A stretch of DNA of 64,000 nt from Pieris napi (Eukaryota > Arthropoda > Insecta > Lepidoptera > Pieridae). Under the pieces are notes generated by a model. The model searched no databases, had not been told where the DNA came from, and saw only the letters and a program-made list of their open reading frames with translations. This document shows, one piece after another, positions 23,386 to 34,620 of this stretch. The DNA is taken from NCBI RefSeq assembly GCF_905475465.1, contig NC_062247.1:3906001-3970000 (forward strand), given 5' to 3'. Every line of letters starts with the position of its first letter. The first letter of the stretch is position 1. The translations under genes were made by a program, and so were the position numbers.

Positions 23386-23642
23386 TTTGAAGTCGATTGT
23401 ATTCTTCGCTTCAATGAACTGGTGGACAATGCTTTCCTTCAGTGACCCACAACAGCAACGCGTCGATGCGGCGAGTCACTTTGTACAGGCGATGAAGTCA
23501 ACCCTCTGCACGTACTCCTGGGATCGCAGGTAGTACTACCGATGAAAATCTTCCTGGGATCGCAGGTAAAATCTTCCTTCTTCTCGGCGTCAATGCGTAG
23601 AGTAATATTCTTCTGGTTATCCGGCTTCTCGAAGGACCAAAC

Positions 23643-23982
23643 TATAAGCGTACGGTGTCGATCTGACCACCGCCGCTATTCTCGAAATGAAACTCGGAGT
23701 GGAGTTATAATTGTTACCGTTTATTGGTCGAACGTTAGTGATGGTGATACAATTATAATACAGCGAAGCGAGCTTATACTAACGTCCGTCCGGCACGGCT
23801 GCGTAAATCTATCTGACTATACAAAATAAAAACTTAAAACTAATTCTAAAATAACACGCTGGTTAAAGGGACCGACCGACCCTTCCGCTACCTGCGCACC
23901 CGCCGACCGTTTCCAAGAATAACATCTGGCTTGCAGCTTCGGTCGTCGGCTTTATAAACTGTATTGTTCGTTGTCCGTAACA
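23643..23982 (-). repeat. 5' LTR of the BEL/Pao element
   Basis: Appears identical to 20028-20367. It carries the element's presumed promoter. Confidence 0.95.
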
Positions 23983-23987
23983 CCTTC

Positions 23988-25324
23988 CTATAAAGATACA
24001 TTCTGTAGCTACGTCGTAGTTTTTACTAATTTCTTTTTGCGATAGAAAAGACAGAAAAGTTGAGCAAAAATTAAATGGAGCAATCCAATATCTTACCACA
24101 GAACATCCAGGTTCGTAGTGACGAGCAATGTTACAGGCCGGTGCTCAATAACTCGCATGATTGGGTTTAGGAGCGCTGCTACCACACGTATTTTAGCGTT
24201 GATTTAAAATTTCATTTGCCATATTTACTAGCAAGTGGTAGATTAAATCGAATCTCTTACAATCGTGATGGAAGTATCTAGGAAATAATAACAAACAAAG
24301 ACCGAACATTGACAATTTATAACGTAAAATTATCATTATTGCTTTGTATTGCGATTAATTAAATATTAGAGTATATTTGACAATGTAAATTTAAAGAAAT
24401 GCAGTTGTATGTTTTACGAGGTGAATGACCCCGAATTTCTTTTTTTTAAATCTTGCCTTTTTGATATGTGGTGAGTAGGGGTTCATAAAAAATAAATAAC
24501 GTGCAATACAGTAAATAGCTCAAACCTAAAAAAATTGATAGATAGCCAACTTATAATATAACTATCTTAATATAACTATACTTACTTAAATGGTATAATT
24601 AAATTAGAATATCTAAGTACTTTAGTAATTTTTCTCATTCACCCTTGTGAAATATAATGTCAATGTGTAAATAACAACTGAAAATTGTTAGATATTATCA
24701 GCCTATACTTAAGAATTTTTATATCGAGAAACATAGAATAGTAATACTAATATAATTTATTAGATTGGCTGTTTTATGTTTATTTTCTCCGTTAAGTTTC
24801 GCGTTTACGCTTTTTATCGGCGTTTTACATACACTCCATAAAGTTCAGATGGCGACCACGAAGTAAGTGCCCATTACGAACATCTATTCCCCTTTTATGT
24901 CTTCTATATAAGGTAATACATTTTATCAACCGTTTCATTGACTTTGTGTAGAATAAGGATAAAATATGACGTCATTATTCAAATTAAAATAAGAAAGTGT
25001 AAACAAGTTCTTTGTTTATACATAAACCTTTTAATGGAGCATGGAATACATTTCAAAGCATGTGAGCCTTCTGCTTCATCTATTTTTCTTTCCTAGGTAC
25101 GTATGTATGTTCCCGAATTCTGTCAATTCAAAGTTAAATAAATACCTCACCACCTACGGAGATGTCCAACTTAATGTTCATCTTTTGTTTAGTTCAATGC
25201 AGTTATCAGTGTTACTTTGAGCTGTAGCTTTTCATAATTATTTATACACTGAACATACATAATTATAAATGAACGAAACATGCCAAGAGAGTTCTCGACT
25301 TACTGTATATATACTTGGGTCTTA
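23988..25324. other. No gene recognised
   Basis: AT-rich. The only coding-like point is atggcgaccacgaa followed by gtaagtg at 24849-24862, which could be a first coding exon with a good donor but is too short to support alone. Confidence 0.4.
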
Positions 25325-25468
25325 GGGCCGATTTACATTATCTTAGTGTTTAGGAGAGTGCTTTAGGATAGTACTTTAGTTGAAACATGTAAACGCTACG
25401 CTAAAGAACTTGCCTTTCAAGTTGTACTAAAGCACTCTCCTAAACACTAAGATAATGTAAATCGGCCT
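25325..25468. mobile_element. 144-bp palindromic MITE with TTA target duplication (Harbinger-type)
   Basis: The left arm gggccgatttacattatctt and right arm aagataatgtaaatcggcc pair over about 42 bp. TTA flanks both ends (25322-25324, 25469-25471). A 3-bp TTA/TAA duplication with GG/CC ends fits PIF/Harbinger. No coding content. Confidence 0.8.
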
Positions 25469-25790
25469 TTACTCCCAACTCGCATTACTTATAAAAATAC
25501 TAACAAACTTAATACAAAATTTCGAATAAAAAAAAACTTTTGTTGATCAAACAAAACACCAGATTTGAATCGCCGACGATATTCCATAATTTGTTTTTGT
25601 CTACGTGACCTGCAATTTCTAGTCTATTCAAAATAACTATCTTCTTATCTGTGGTCATTCCCGCTTTTGTGGTTAAGTTCTAAGACTTTTATTTATATTG
25701 AGTCCCAAATAAGATATACCGGCGAAATTTATAAAATAGTAAAACGTGCCTGTGTTTCTATATATCTATCTATAAAATACTTAAATTACA

Positions 25791-26033
25791 GCCCTGCGAT
25801 TCTGTAACTCACTTTTCGAACTCACACAGTGGTTTTCGCATCGGCGGTCGCTCTCAAATCAGTCGTGAAGCAGTCATTTTATGATTTGGCATTCTGAAAA
25901 GGTGGGAGCTTGTAGTTTATTGTGTATCAGAATGCCAAATCATAAAATGACTGCTTCACGACTGATTTGAGAGCGACCGCCGATGCGAAAACCGCTGTGT
26001 GAGTTCGAAAAGTGAGTTACAGAATTGCAGGGC
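25791..26033. mobile_element. Foldback element, complete copy (five-copy family)
   Basis: Two arms of about 105 bp starting gccctgcgattctgtaactc face each other around a loop of about 30 bases (ggtgggagcttgtag region). Arms match with only a few changes. Related partial copies lie at 36494, 43677, 50047 and 55978. No clear target duplication. Confidence 0.85.
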
Positions 26034-26317
26034 AGCATTGGAATATCCCATAGTGTTTGAATCGTACGCGAAAAGCAAAGATAAAATAAGAACACACAAA
26101 TTAAACATTGATAGGTCAAAAATGAATGACATCACTTAAACTTTATAGTTTAAAGTAAACATCATAAACCTTGTTTTAAAATTCAAACATGCCGTAATTA
26201 AGCGTTCACGTTGTATATCAATAGAAACCATGGACGGTAAATATTTCAAGAGGCCGCAGTGCGCAGGCTTTTTAAATAAACCATGTTTGCGAAGCGAACT
26301 GAATTTTTTATTCGCAG

Positions 26318-26363
26318 TGGACTCGGTGTACCCTCGAGACCTCGTGAACCTGCAATTGAACGG
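26318..26363 (+). other. Candidate 46-nt exon (low support)
   Basis: A GC-rich island in AT-rich DNA with acceptor ttttttattcgcag before it and donor gtaacaag after it. Two frames are open: one reads VDSVYPRDLVNLQLNG, the other GLGVPSRPREPAIER; the second would join in phase with the 14-nt ATG segment at 24849. No family recognised, so chance is not excluded. Confidence 0.2.
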
Positions 26364-27189
26364 GTAACAAGTTGGCCAAAAGATCTAGACGCTTAGGTAA
26401 TATTTATATTGGTTAAATACTCAAATACTTAAATACTCTTTCGATCATTGTGAATACTGCCTTGGTATTTTTAAGTAATGCCTTACACCATTACTATTGA
26501 GAATCGCTGTGAAATAATATAGCGCGCTGTATTGCTGTCCTTTAGTAAATTAGCAAAATTGCTAACGCAATAAGCAAATCTGACGAAATTATTGAAATTA
26601 ACTGCTAGTAAACAGTGGTTTAGATTGAATACAAGATTAAACTGTCTGATACAGGCAATTAATTGTTTTTTATCGATCTCATATGGAATGAATTTCACAT
26701 CTTCAATAGTAACAATATTTTTTTACAAAATTTAAAACTTTTTTACTCTATTTGAAAGGGTCATTATCCAGGACTGTGAAGGTTTTATAATCTTGCTCCT
26801 ATTAAAAACAGGACATTTTAGAAGACATTTAAACTGTGCGTAAAATTTAAAAGGTTCTTGAAAAAGCAATTAGAGGAAATTTCGCCGGGCTTCTAATGCA
26901 CGACCTACATGTTGAGAATCTTGCTTAAAGACTCTTCTAATAATTTTACGTTCCTATTTTGGCGTTAATGAAGGTGTTGCATGTTGTTTATGAATTAGTT
27001 TATGGAGGTGTGGTGAGGAGTATATTGAATCTTCACGAAACGTGTCTGTCCCTGAAAAGTGGGCGCCGTAGGGTTTTGGTAAATATAGAACCACAATAAA
27101 GAGCGACATATGCAACCGTGTCGCGGATCTTTGTCACGTTTGTTGTTACGAATGCATGCAACGCATTCGTAACAACACAAAAAAACATA
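26364..27189. other. No gene recognised
   Basis: AT-rich. A perfect 15-bp hairpin stem (tgttgttacgaatgc and its complement) sits at about 27,137-27,175, just before the Helitron. Confidence 0.4.
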
Positions 27190-27572
27190 TCTTAATATAT
27201 ATAAATTACGTGTCACGTTGTTTGTCCGCTATGGACTCCTAAACTACTGAACCGATTTCATTCAAATTTGCACACCGTTTGCAGTTTGATCTAACTTAAA
27301 AGATAGGATAGCTTACATCTTAATTTATACTCGCAATATTATTTTATTGCAAAATATTTGTATATTATTTGATAGTCACAATTCTAACATGCGCTGTCTT
27401 GAAAGTACCAACGTTTCACATAAGCTACAATTTAATGGCATTACCACCAAAAAAGCATGGTGGTCCCCATGACTGGTGTTCTCCTACCGATTCCCTTGAA
27501 TAGGTTACTACTATGTAATATAACTAAAACCACACAACCAATTGCCACAGCAACGCTTGGCCGGCCTGCTAG
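27190..27572 (+). mobile_element. Non-autonomous Helitron
   Basis: Starts TC after a host A (tcttaatatatataaatta) and ends ggccggcctgctag before a host T. The end caacgcttggccggcctgct is typical of lepidopteran Helitrons. The left part (actactgaaccgatttcatt) is also typical of the family. No Rep/helicase coding. Confidence 0.75.
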
Positions 27573-28089
27573 TATAGTATAAAACACAATTAATCCGAGA
27601 ACCCAATTGATTTCTTACCACGCCTCAAAGGCAACTAGAACACAACACAATATAGCGTAAAAGTTATATGATTCTAAGAGGCTCAAGTAAAAATCTCTTA
27701 ACATTTCCTTTGACCAAGCGAGACCCGAGAGTCTGCAATTACAGATTTTTCTCGAGTTTCCAACCTAAATATTCAAAGATGCATTACACGGGCTACGCTA
27801 CGTTACCTACACATCTAGGAATAACGCCTGGCTGCATTCTACTTGCCACGTCCCGAAGTGCATCAACTAAAAGGCAAAGTGCTTTTAGCTTTAACGGAAA
27901 ACCTGCTTTAATAAATAATACATCGAGCGCCTCTAATGTCTTACTTTGAATCACGAACTAGGTTTATGTCTTTCAAAAGCTGTACATCCTCATTTTATTC
28001 TAAATATTAAAAGAAATCCAAGAGCTCGCTTCTTGTTAATATGTAATTTTAAGTATATTTATTCATTACTATATACACATTTTCCTTTG

Positions 28090-28560
28090 AATAATGGTAA
28101 TGTAGAGGGAGGGTAAAACTTGCTGAGTTTCTTGCCCGTTCTTCTCAGAACAAGGCCTCCTGGTAGTTTTGCGAACGGATGGCGTAGTCTTTCGCGAATT
28201 TTGTAAACGTTTTTGACATTCATAAGCATGCCCAAAGTTGCATCTAAATTGAATAAATAATGTTGATTTTGATTTTTTGATTATGCCACGCCATAGATGC
28301 AGTCAAGTATGCCAACAATGGAAGTTGGCGAGACATGTGGCTTTAAGATGGAAGATGGACAAAACTAGTCACATCGTGGAAAGGCACAAATGGCAAACGA
28401 CGCAAACTACAGTACGACCTTTCCAAAACTTGGACAAAAAAAAAACAAAAGGTGGAGAATTCCTTGGAGAGTGAAGGGGCTTCTACTAAAATTTAACCTC
28501 ATAATATGATATATCTTATATGTATGTATATTTAGTTAATAGTTTTTTCATTTTAGGAAA
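28090..28560 (+). repeat. LINE tail followed by a second LINE C-terminal relic
   Basis: At 28,100-28,265 a LINE 3' end finishes in tgttgattttgattttttga. At 28,270-28,500 a decayed frame (DGRWTKLVTSWKGTNGKRRK) resembles the end of RTE/CR1-type LINE proteins. Both are truncated. Confidence 0.5.
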
Positions 28561-29961
28561 TTAATTAATTATTATTTTTTTATTATAAATCATAATGAAG
28601 CGTATTAACGACGGGAACGTCGGAGTTTTTTAAAAATAATTAACAGAATTAAATGGTTTTCTTCTTAAACAATTGCTGAAAACCGCTAAAAATCTGATCC
28701 GAAAAGTTGTGTTGTGTTTTTTATAGAATAATACTGTGAAGGGAAAGCTTATTCTAGTTTAGTGATTGTAACGATTAAAATCAAATAGTACTGGACCTAT
28801 TTCATATATTATTTCATCGTCAGAATTTTTAATTATCCCTGACTATTTATTTCCATAATATTAAAATTTTAAGCAGTGCTTAGTTGGACCGTTTATGTAA
28901 ATTATACGATAAGGTGAGGCCTAGACCACAGGTTCGACTATATGCACAAATTGTTAATTACCAAAGTCCGTTATTTCTCATACACATTTCTATTTAGTAC
29001 GAAGAAAAACATTTTAATAAACACGTGCAGCAATTTTTATTCTGTAAGAAATATCATATTTGTGCCCTAACCTCACTACCGCTTTGCTTTGAGCTCACTA
29101 ATGTAAAATTATTTTCCTTTGAGGGGAATAGCATTACATAATACAGTTTGCAACAAATGCTACACAATTGTATGTTTTTAGCTCGTATATATCTTGGAAT
29201 GTAACTGTATGTTATGAAACTGTTGCAATCGTTCAAATGTTTTAAAAAGTAGTCTATTTTAAATAATAATAATAGCGTTTTTTGCTGTAAAATACTCATC
29301 CTAGTAGGTACATAAAAATGTTAAGTACTATAAACACTAATATTAAATCAGCAAGCCGGTTAATTTTAATTTCAGCCATAGACCTCTAGGAGCTTCCACT
29401 CTTCACGGTGTCTATTTTTATTACAACCTAAACAACAATAATTTAATTTTGTATTGTGATTGAGTCAAATTAGCATCATTTCTTCTAATACTAGTCAAAA
29501 TGCTGGAACCAATTCAGAGACTTAAATACATTCGTAAATAATTGTTGCTCGGCAGTATACTACTATACAATTATAAGCTTTTTTTCGTTACTTTAACACC
29601 GCGTCGACGCGCCATGTCGCACACATGGAAACATGTAATACAAACTTGTACCGTAATGATAGAAATGAATGTGCTATAGGTGCAAAAGATGACGCGTCGC
29701 CTCGACTTTTTGCCAGTGTGGGTTATAGTTAGAAAATATATTTTACGTTAAAATACTTTCTGACTGTCTAAATGTTATGTAAAAAAACAGTGGCGCTACC
29801 ACAATTAATCTCCGATTTCTATTCCTGTAATATACATTGGAGAAGAGGTTTGAACGCACGTTGGTTGATAATTGATGGAAGGTACAAATAATATGGACAT
29901 TATAATATCTATAAAACCTTCATGGTCCATTTTAACTCAACATTTTATATGCTTCCGTGTA
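28561..29961. other. No gene recognised
   Basis: AT-rich sequence with short chance frames only. A GC-rich patch near 29,600-29,710 (ccgcgtcgacgcgcc and, facing it, gacgcgtcgcctcgac) may be the ends of a small unrecognised inverted-repeat element. Confidence 0.4.
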
Positions 29962-30797
29962 TAGTCCTTTTCATGAAAGAAGTCCCCCAGACGCGGCGCT
30001 GCATTCGCATGACGTAATGTTGCCATTTAGGAGTAAAAAATTTACCTATTTTATTTACTTTTATTTACTATTAGCAGATGTAATTTATCAAATAATACTA
30101 TTTTCTGCATACTTCCATGAAACAATATTTATGTTATGTAAAAATTATATTTTTATTTACTTATATTAGCGGTGTTCTACCTACTTACAGGGAAAAGATG
30201 AGGAAATAGGGTAAAGAAAAGCAATACAATTTTTTATTCAGAGTTTTAATGCATAATTGTTGGGTTACAATTTTTTTCGAAGTACACGCCGCTGTTATAC
30301 CTTCGTTTGTAATTCTTGTTACAGTTTTCTTTGACACACCTGCAATTAATTTATGAACACTTAAAAATAATAGTAACTTTAAGTTTATGATGAAATTATA
30401 TAGTTTCATCACGTTATGAAATTGTTCAATTTTGTCGCAAAAACGAATTTATATCATAAAAGTCCCATCAATACAGCAAAAAATTATTAAATGGCAACTC
30501 TAAAAAGTACCTGTTATGGCGGCAACTCTCTTCCGAACATTGTTTAGTGGTATTAAAACACCTTGATTCTTATGTTCCGCTTCACAGAACTCTTTCACCT
30601 TTAATATAATTTCTCGAGCCGAACTTTTTACAACATTTGGCATTGTAATCAATCTTTAAAATGCACTAAGCTAGTTAAAAATTCACAAAAATCTACCACA
30701 ACAAACGAACTTGATAACATCGACGAATGACAACATTGCCGACCTGTCAAATTTAGTTCCAAAAATCACCGCGGTACTTCTTTCATGAAAAGCACTA
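29962..30797 (-). mobile_element. Tc1/mariner-like element, internally deleted, TA target duplication
   Basis: Ends mirror each other (ttttcatgaaagaagt near each end, beginning tagtcc on the left and closing gcacta on the right) with TA on both sides (29960-29961, 30798-30799). It retains only the N-terminal part of a transposase gene. Confidence 0.75.
30185..30643 (-). pseudogene. Transposase N-terminus with an intron (Tc1/mariner, DDE type)
   Basis: Exon 30511-30643 encodes MPNVVKSSAREIILKVKEF and ends RVAAIT. Donor gtactt and acceptor aattgcag lead to 30185-30339, giving GVSKKTVTRITNEG. The joined text is the helix-turn-helix start common to this transposase group (..V..TGVSxxTVxRI..EG). 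It then runs into a stop, and the DDE catalytic part is missing. Confidence 0.65.
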
Positions 30798-31171
30798 TAC
30801 ATAATAATATTTGAGCTGTCAGTATGAATTTGACTATGACTATGTGATATTGTGCAAGTTAATCGAATGTAGCCGCTGTCCAAACTCGAATAATGAAGTT
30901 TAGTGAAGCCGGCTGACACGAGTTGAATTATGAATTTAAAACTGCACGAGAATTCAAAAATGATTTTTTGAAAGGCTTGCAGTATATTTAGTATATTATT
31001 TAAAAAATATTAATATAGCCTATAATTATTGTATTACTTTCTTTATTAAAAAATACATCCGTTTCCAGCATGAAGAAAAGATTAAAAAATAATTAGAACT
31101 AATTTGTAGTCTACTGGATATGGGCTAAAAGATCCTATTGTATAAGGCTCGTTTTAAAAGTCGAATCCATT

Positions 31172-31232
31172 TTTTTTTTTTGGATTTTATGACCTGGCAT
31201 TTGCAACCTTTAGGTCAACTCTTAATTACAAT
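31172..31232 (-). mobile_element. 61-bp retroposed LINE tail with 11-bp target duplication
   Basis: A T-run, ggattttatgacctggcatt and a short tail are bounded by tcgaatccatt (31161-31171, 31233-31243). Same tail family as 17021-17071. Confidence 0.8.
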
Positions 31233-31243
31233 TCGAATCCATT

Positions 31244-33024
31244 AACGAATGGACCACAGATAAAAATCGGAAAAGTTACATATAAAAAATTATCGGTACA
31301 GACTAAAAATTTACGTTGAATTGTAATTGTATAAGCAAGAAGGTTTATATGAAGTATCTTAAGTAAAGCACACCGCAAGAAGAAAAATTAAAATATTAAA
31401 AAAAACAAATTATTTTTTTAAAAAACAAAAAATATTGTATTTTATATATATAAAAATAAGAAAACATGTTCTCAAAGAGATTTTACTCGGCGTCCATTTG
31501 TTGTTGGCACAAAAGACAGACCTACTTTCCTGGAATCAATATCTAACAAGAGTTATGTGAATTGCCTAATTATTATTTCAATCAATTCGAAACTGTTTTA
31601 ATTATATAGCATTTACACGATTTCAATTTGAAACATGGTTCATTAAAACTTAATCAGTGTTATAAATGTTTTAACTAAAGCACAATTTTGACTTTTTCAG
31701 TGAAATAATTCCGCTGTTATGTAAAAGAAAAAGTACGTTTATATACATGTTCGTGTTCTTCTTACTAACATTATAAAATAATTGCAACTAATTTATTTTT
31801 GGGCGATCTTGATTGAGTCTCAAACAATCTACTTATTAATTTCATTTTGCTATATTTCTAAGTTTATCTAAGATTATCCATCGCATTTTTTGTATTAATT
31901 AGGGATCTCAGTCAATGGATCAGAAGAAAAACTTTGCCAATACGTGAGTTTCGTCTAAGTTTCAGAGAACGTGACGCCATTTCTTCTTAAATAGAGTATA
32001 ATAAAGTACATATTACCAGCTGGCGTCTGCTACTTTATCAAGCTTGTTATGGTCATATAATATTGTAATTTTAGTCTTTTATAGTATATTAATAAAGTAT
32101 AATTATTTTGTTAACATCGTACATTATTTAAACTAATCAACATACAAACAACATTTCTTTGACGAAAAATGCGCTCAACTAATCCCTTTATCATAAATGA
32201 TTTTTAGTGAGTCCATACGGTCATGGATTTATAGATTCTAAATAATAGATACAAAATAATACCATGCAAGAATTGAAAAATAATGCTCACCTCTACCCAA
32301 CTTTACCTAACTCTACCCAACTCTATCAAATTCTACCCACCTTACTTATTTTTGTGTATCCGCAGATATTTTTCCAGGTTTCACTTTTAATTGTTTACGA
32401 AACAATTGTTCTACTGTCAATAGTAAAACAATTTAACACTCGCTCATACGGTGAAGGAAGCGCGAGGAAACCGGCATGCCTTAGAAACAAGGAGCCGTCG
32501 GCGTGTGTGAAGGCTAATTAACTTGCTTATTAAGAAAAATGATTAAACAGATACAGAAATCTGAAGCCACTGGTTTTTCGTGGATAAAATTAGTTTTAAT
32601 TAACTTTAATTGTATATATAACATAATTGTTTGTGGGGCATTATTTTGTGTTTGTTAGTTAGTGTGTTTGTGTCAAATTGTCTTGCAAATTAGCATCTTT
32701 ATTTTATTAAGTTAACTAACAGATAGTTTGTTATTATGCAGATATATGTTTACCTACTTTGTACACGAATCATCTAGTACTAGTCATAAACAAGTCGCGT
32801 AAAAATGCTATAATTTCTCGTTTATTCGTTGTAAGATTTACTTTGTAAAGGTAACCTAGTGTGGTGTATTTTTTTATTCGTAGCTAGATCTAAGTGTGTC
32901 TGTGGCATCATTGTATAATATAGAGCTTAGTAAATATAAGCAGGTAGCTCATACATTTTGTGGTCAGTTGGAAATAAACCACCATTGTGAATACGCAACC
33001 TCACTATAAGTACGTAATATATCT
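31244..33024. other. No gene recognised; truncated SINE at about 32,435-32,580
   Basis: The SINE scrap has ctcatacggtgaaggaag, gcgaggaaaccggcatgcct, ttgcttattaagaaaaatg and acagatacagaaatctga in the order of the family seen at 35,923. The tRNA-like head is missing. Elsewhere only AT-rich sequence. Confidence 0.55.
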
Positions 33025-33224
33025 TTTTATTTTTTTTATACGAGGTGAAAATGCGCTTACGCAGGCCCGCATCAAGGATGTCGAGCTTGACGCGGGGACT
33101 GGGTCTACACTCAAAACCCTCTGCTATTCAGAGGGGTAGCGAGACCCCACCCACTAAAAACACCTCAGCCCTTCACATGCCCTTAATATGGGCCCTCGGG
33201 GTTCGCTAGGCATTCTACCCAAGG
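33025..33224 (-). mobile_element. Truncated retroposon with 17-bp target duplication
   Basis: aagtacgtaatatatct occurs at 33008-33024 and 33225-33241. Between them a T-rich start (poly(A) tail on the minus strand) leads into a GC-rich body (gcgcttacgcaggcccgcat, ctcggggttcgctaggcatt). Long duplication plus tail show target-primed insertion. The LINE family is not named. Confidence 0.8.
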
Positions 33225-33245
33225 AAGTACGTAATATATCTAAAC

Positions 33246-33461
33246 CATCGTTTCTCAAGTACTTTTATGTCGCTACCCACGAAAAAGCCAAAAATTTAAG
33301 TGAAACAGTCTTGCGACCCCGTCACTTTAAAATTATAATAATACTACATAGCGCGCTACTTTTAACGAATCTTTTGAAGTTTGTGTTTATTTTTCAATAG
33401 ACTGCAATCCCCTTTAATAAAAATTCTCAATCCCGTTAAGGATCGCGCTTGAGAAATGATG
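33246..33461. mobile_element. hAT-type MITE with perfect 8-bp target duplication
   Basis: atctaaac flanks both sides (33238-33245, 33462-33469). Ends are catcgtttctcaag and cttgagaaatgatg. At 216 bp it has no transposase. It inserted into the right-hand target duplication of the retroposon at 33025-33224, so it is younger. Confidence 0.88.
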
Positions 33462-33884
33462 ATCTAAACTATTGAGTAATATTAAAACTGCATTTATGCA
33501 TATTAACATAGAAGAAATGCAATTGCAAAGAAATGTATTCGAATATTCATCAATACCCCCGGGTGTTTGTTATTCACGTCGCCGAAGTAGGTCGCAGTTT
33601 GCTGTCATATGATACATCACTTACACGTTGCTCCATCGAGACTAATTTTGCTCACTGGTATATTGCAATTCTCATCCATCTCACGCCTACCTTACTTCCA
33701 TGTCAGTGCGCTTACGTTTTTATAGCAGATTTTCCCGCACATTTCTTTAGGATTTTCTTCATAATATTCATGTAGGTAGGATAAGCTAATGTATTAAAAT
33801 GTTATATTTGTTTTCTTTAGGCAAAAATATACTACCTATTATAATTACAATTTCATTGTAGTACATATTTCCGAACCTATTCGA

Positions 33885-34010
33885 CTTAGGGTCCTTCAAG
33901 AAAAGAGCGTCCTAATTCTTAAAAGGCAACACACTTGCGAGCCTTCTGGCAGTGAGAGTGTTCATGGGCGGCGGTATAACCTAACATCAGATGAGCCTCC
34001 GACCAGTTTG
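33885..34010 (+). repeat. Truncated LINE tail, family B
   Basis: Shares ttcgacttagggtcctt, aaaagagcgtcctaattc and ttcatgggcggcggtat with the longer copy at 53,680-54,290. Confidence 0.75.
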
Positions 34011-34384
34011 AGACTGCTATATAAAAAAATCATTCAAAACGATATAATTGTTTGGTAGTAAGTTCGTGTCGAATAAACTACCTAATACTTGCTCGTTTGT
34101 ATATAAAATAATCAAAGCACGAGACTACATATTAGTCTAAAATAATGTAAATTTGAGATAAATTAATTTTTTTAATAACAAAAAGATTATAAATATACTA
34201 TTTTCGTTTCGTATCAGCGTTCCGTTTTAGTATTGTGAATAGAACAACACAGTGTCTTTACAAAAACTCAATAACATTGTGAAGAACAGAGAATTAAAAG
34301 TAACCGCATCGAAAACCGCAAAGCCGATATAAATGACTTCTTCAGTCCGGCATAAAAACAATTGTATGAATCATAAACAATCTT

Positions 34385-34620
34385 CAGAGCGGTGTCTTCA
34401 GTGTACGACTCTCATCCCTGAGTTCGTAGGGTCGATTTCCGGCTGTGCCCCAATGAACTGTCTGATGAAGGAAAACATCGTGAGGAAACCGCATACCTTA
34501 GACTGAAAAAGTGGACGGCATGTGTCAGACACAGAAGACCTATTTGCCTATTAGAAAAAACATAAGTTTACGAAACAGGTACAGAATCCTTTAGATTTCT
34601 GTTTTTGTTATCTATGATAC
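34385..34620 (+). repeat. tRNA-derived SINE, degraded
   Basis: Order of landmarks: cgactctcatccctgagttc, a B-box-like gggtcgatttcc, aaacatcgtgaggaaacc, tatttgcctattagaaaa and a tail. It matches the family at 35,923, with a damaged head. Confidence 0.7.

Larger units (their letters stand above)
20028..23982 (-). mobile_element. Young BEL/Pao LTR retrotransposon, internally deleted
   Basis: Two 340-bp LTRs (20028-20367 and 23643-23982) appear identical base for base, and the target duplication ccttc is perfect (20023-20027, 23983-23987). The element reads on the minus strand: after the 5' LTR comes the BEL-type primer-binding region ttggtccttcgagaag, and before the 3' LTR the purine tract tgaggggagac. 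At 3,955 bp it is well short of the usual 6-7 kb because the interior has lost most of protease, the reverse transcriptase core and the start of integrase. Identical LTRs mean a very recent insertion, and its proteins must have been supplied by another copy. Confidence 0.95.

Noticed and set aside
27668..27949. 93-codon plus-strand frame
   Set aside because: No domain, signal peptide or exon context; likely chance.
33533..33775. 80-codon plus-strand frame in GC-richer sequence
   Set aside because: No recognisable motif, no flanking splice sites in phase, and no repeat match.
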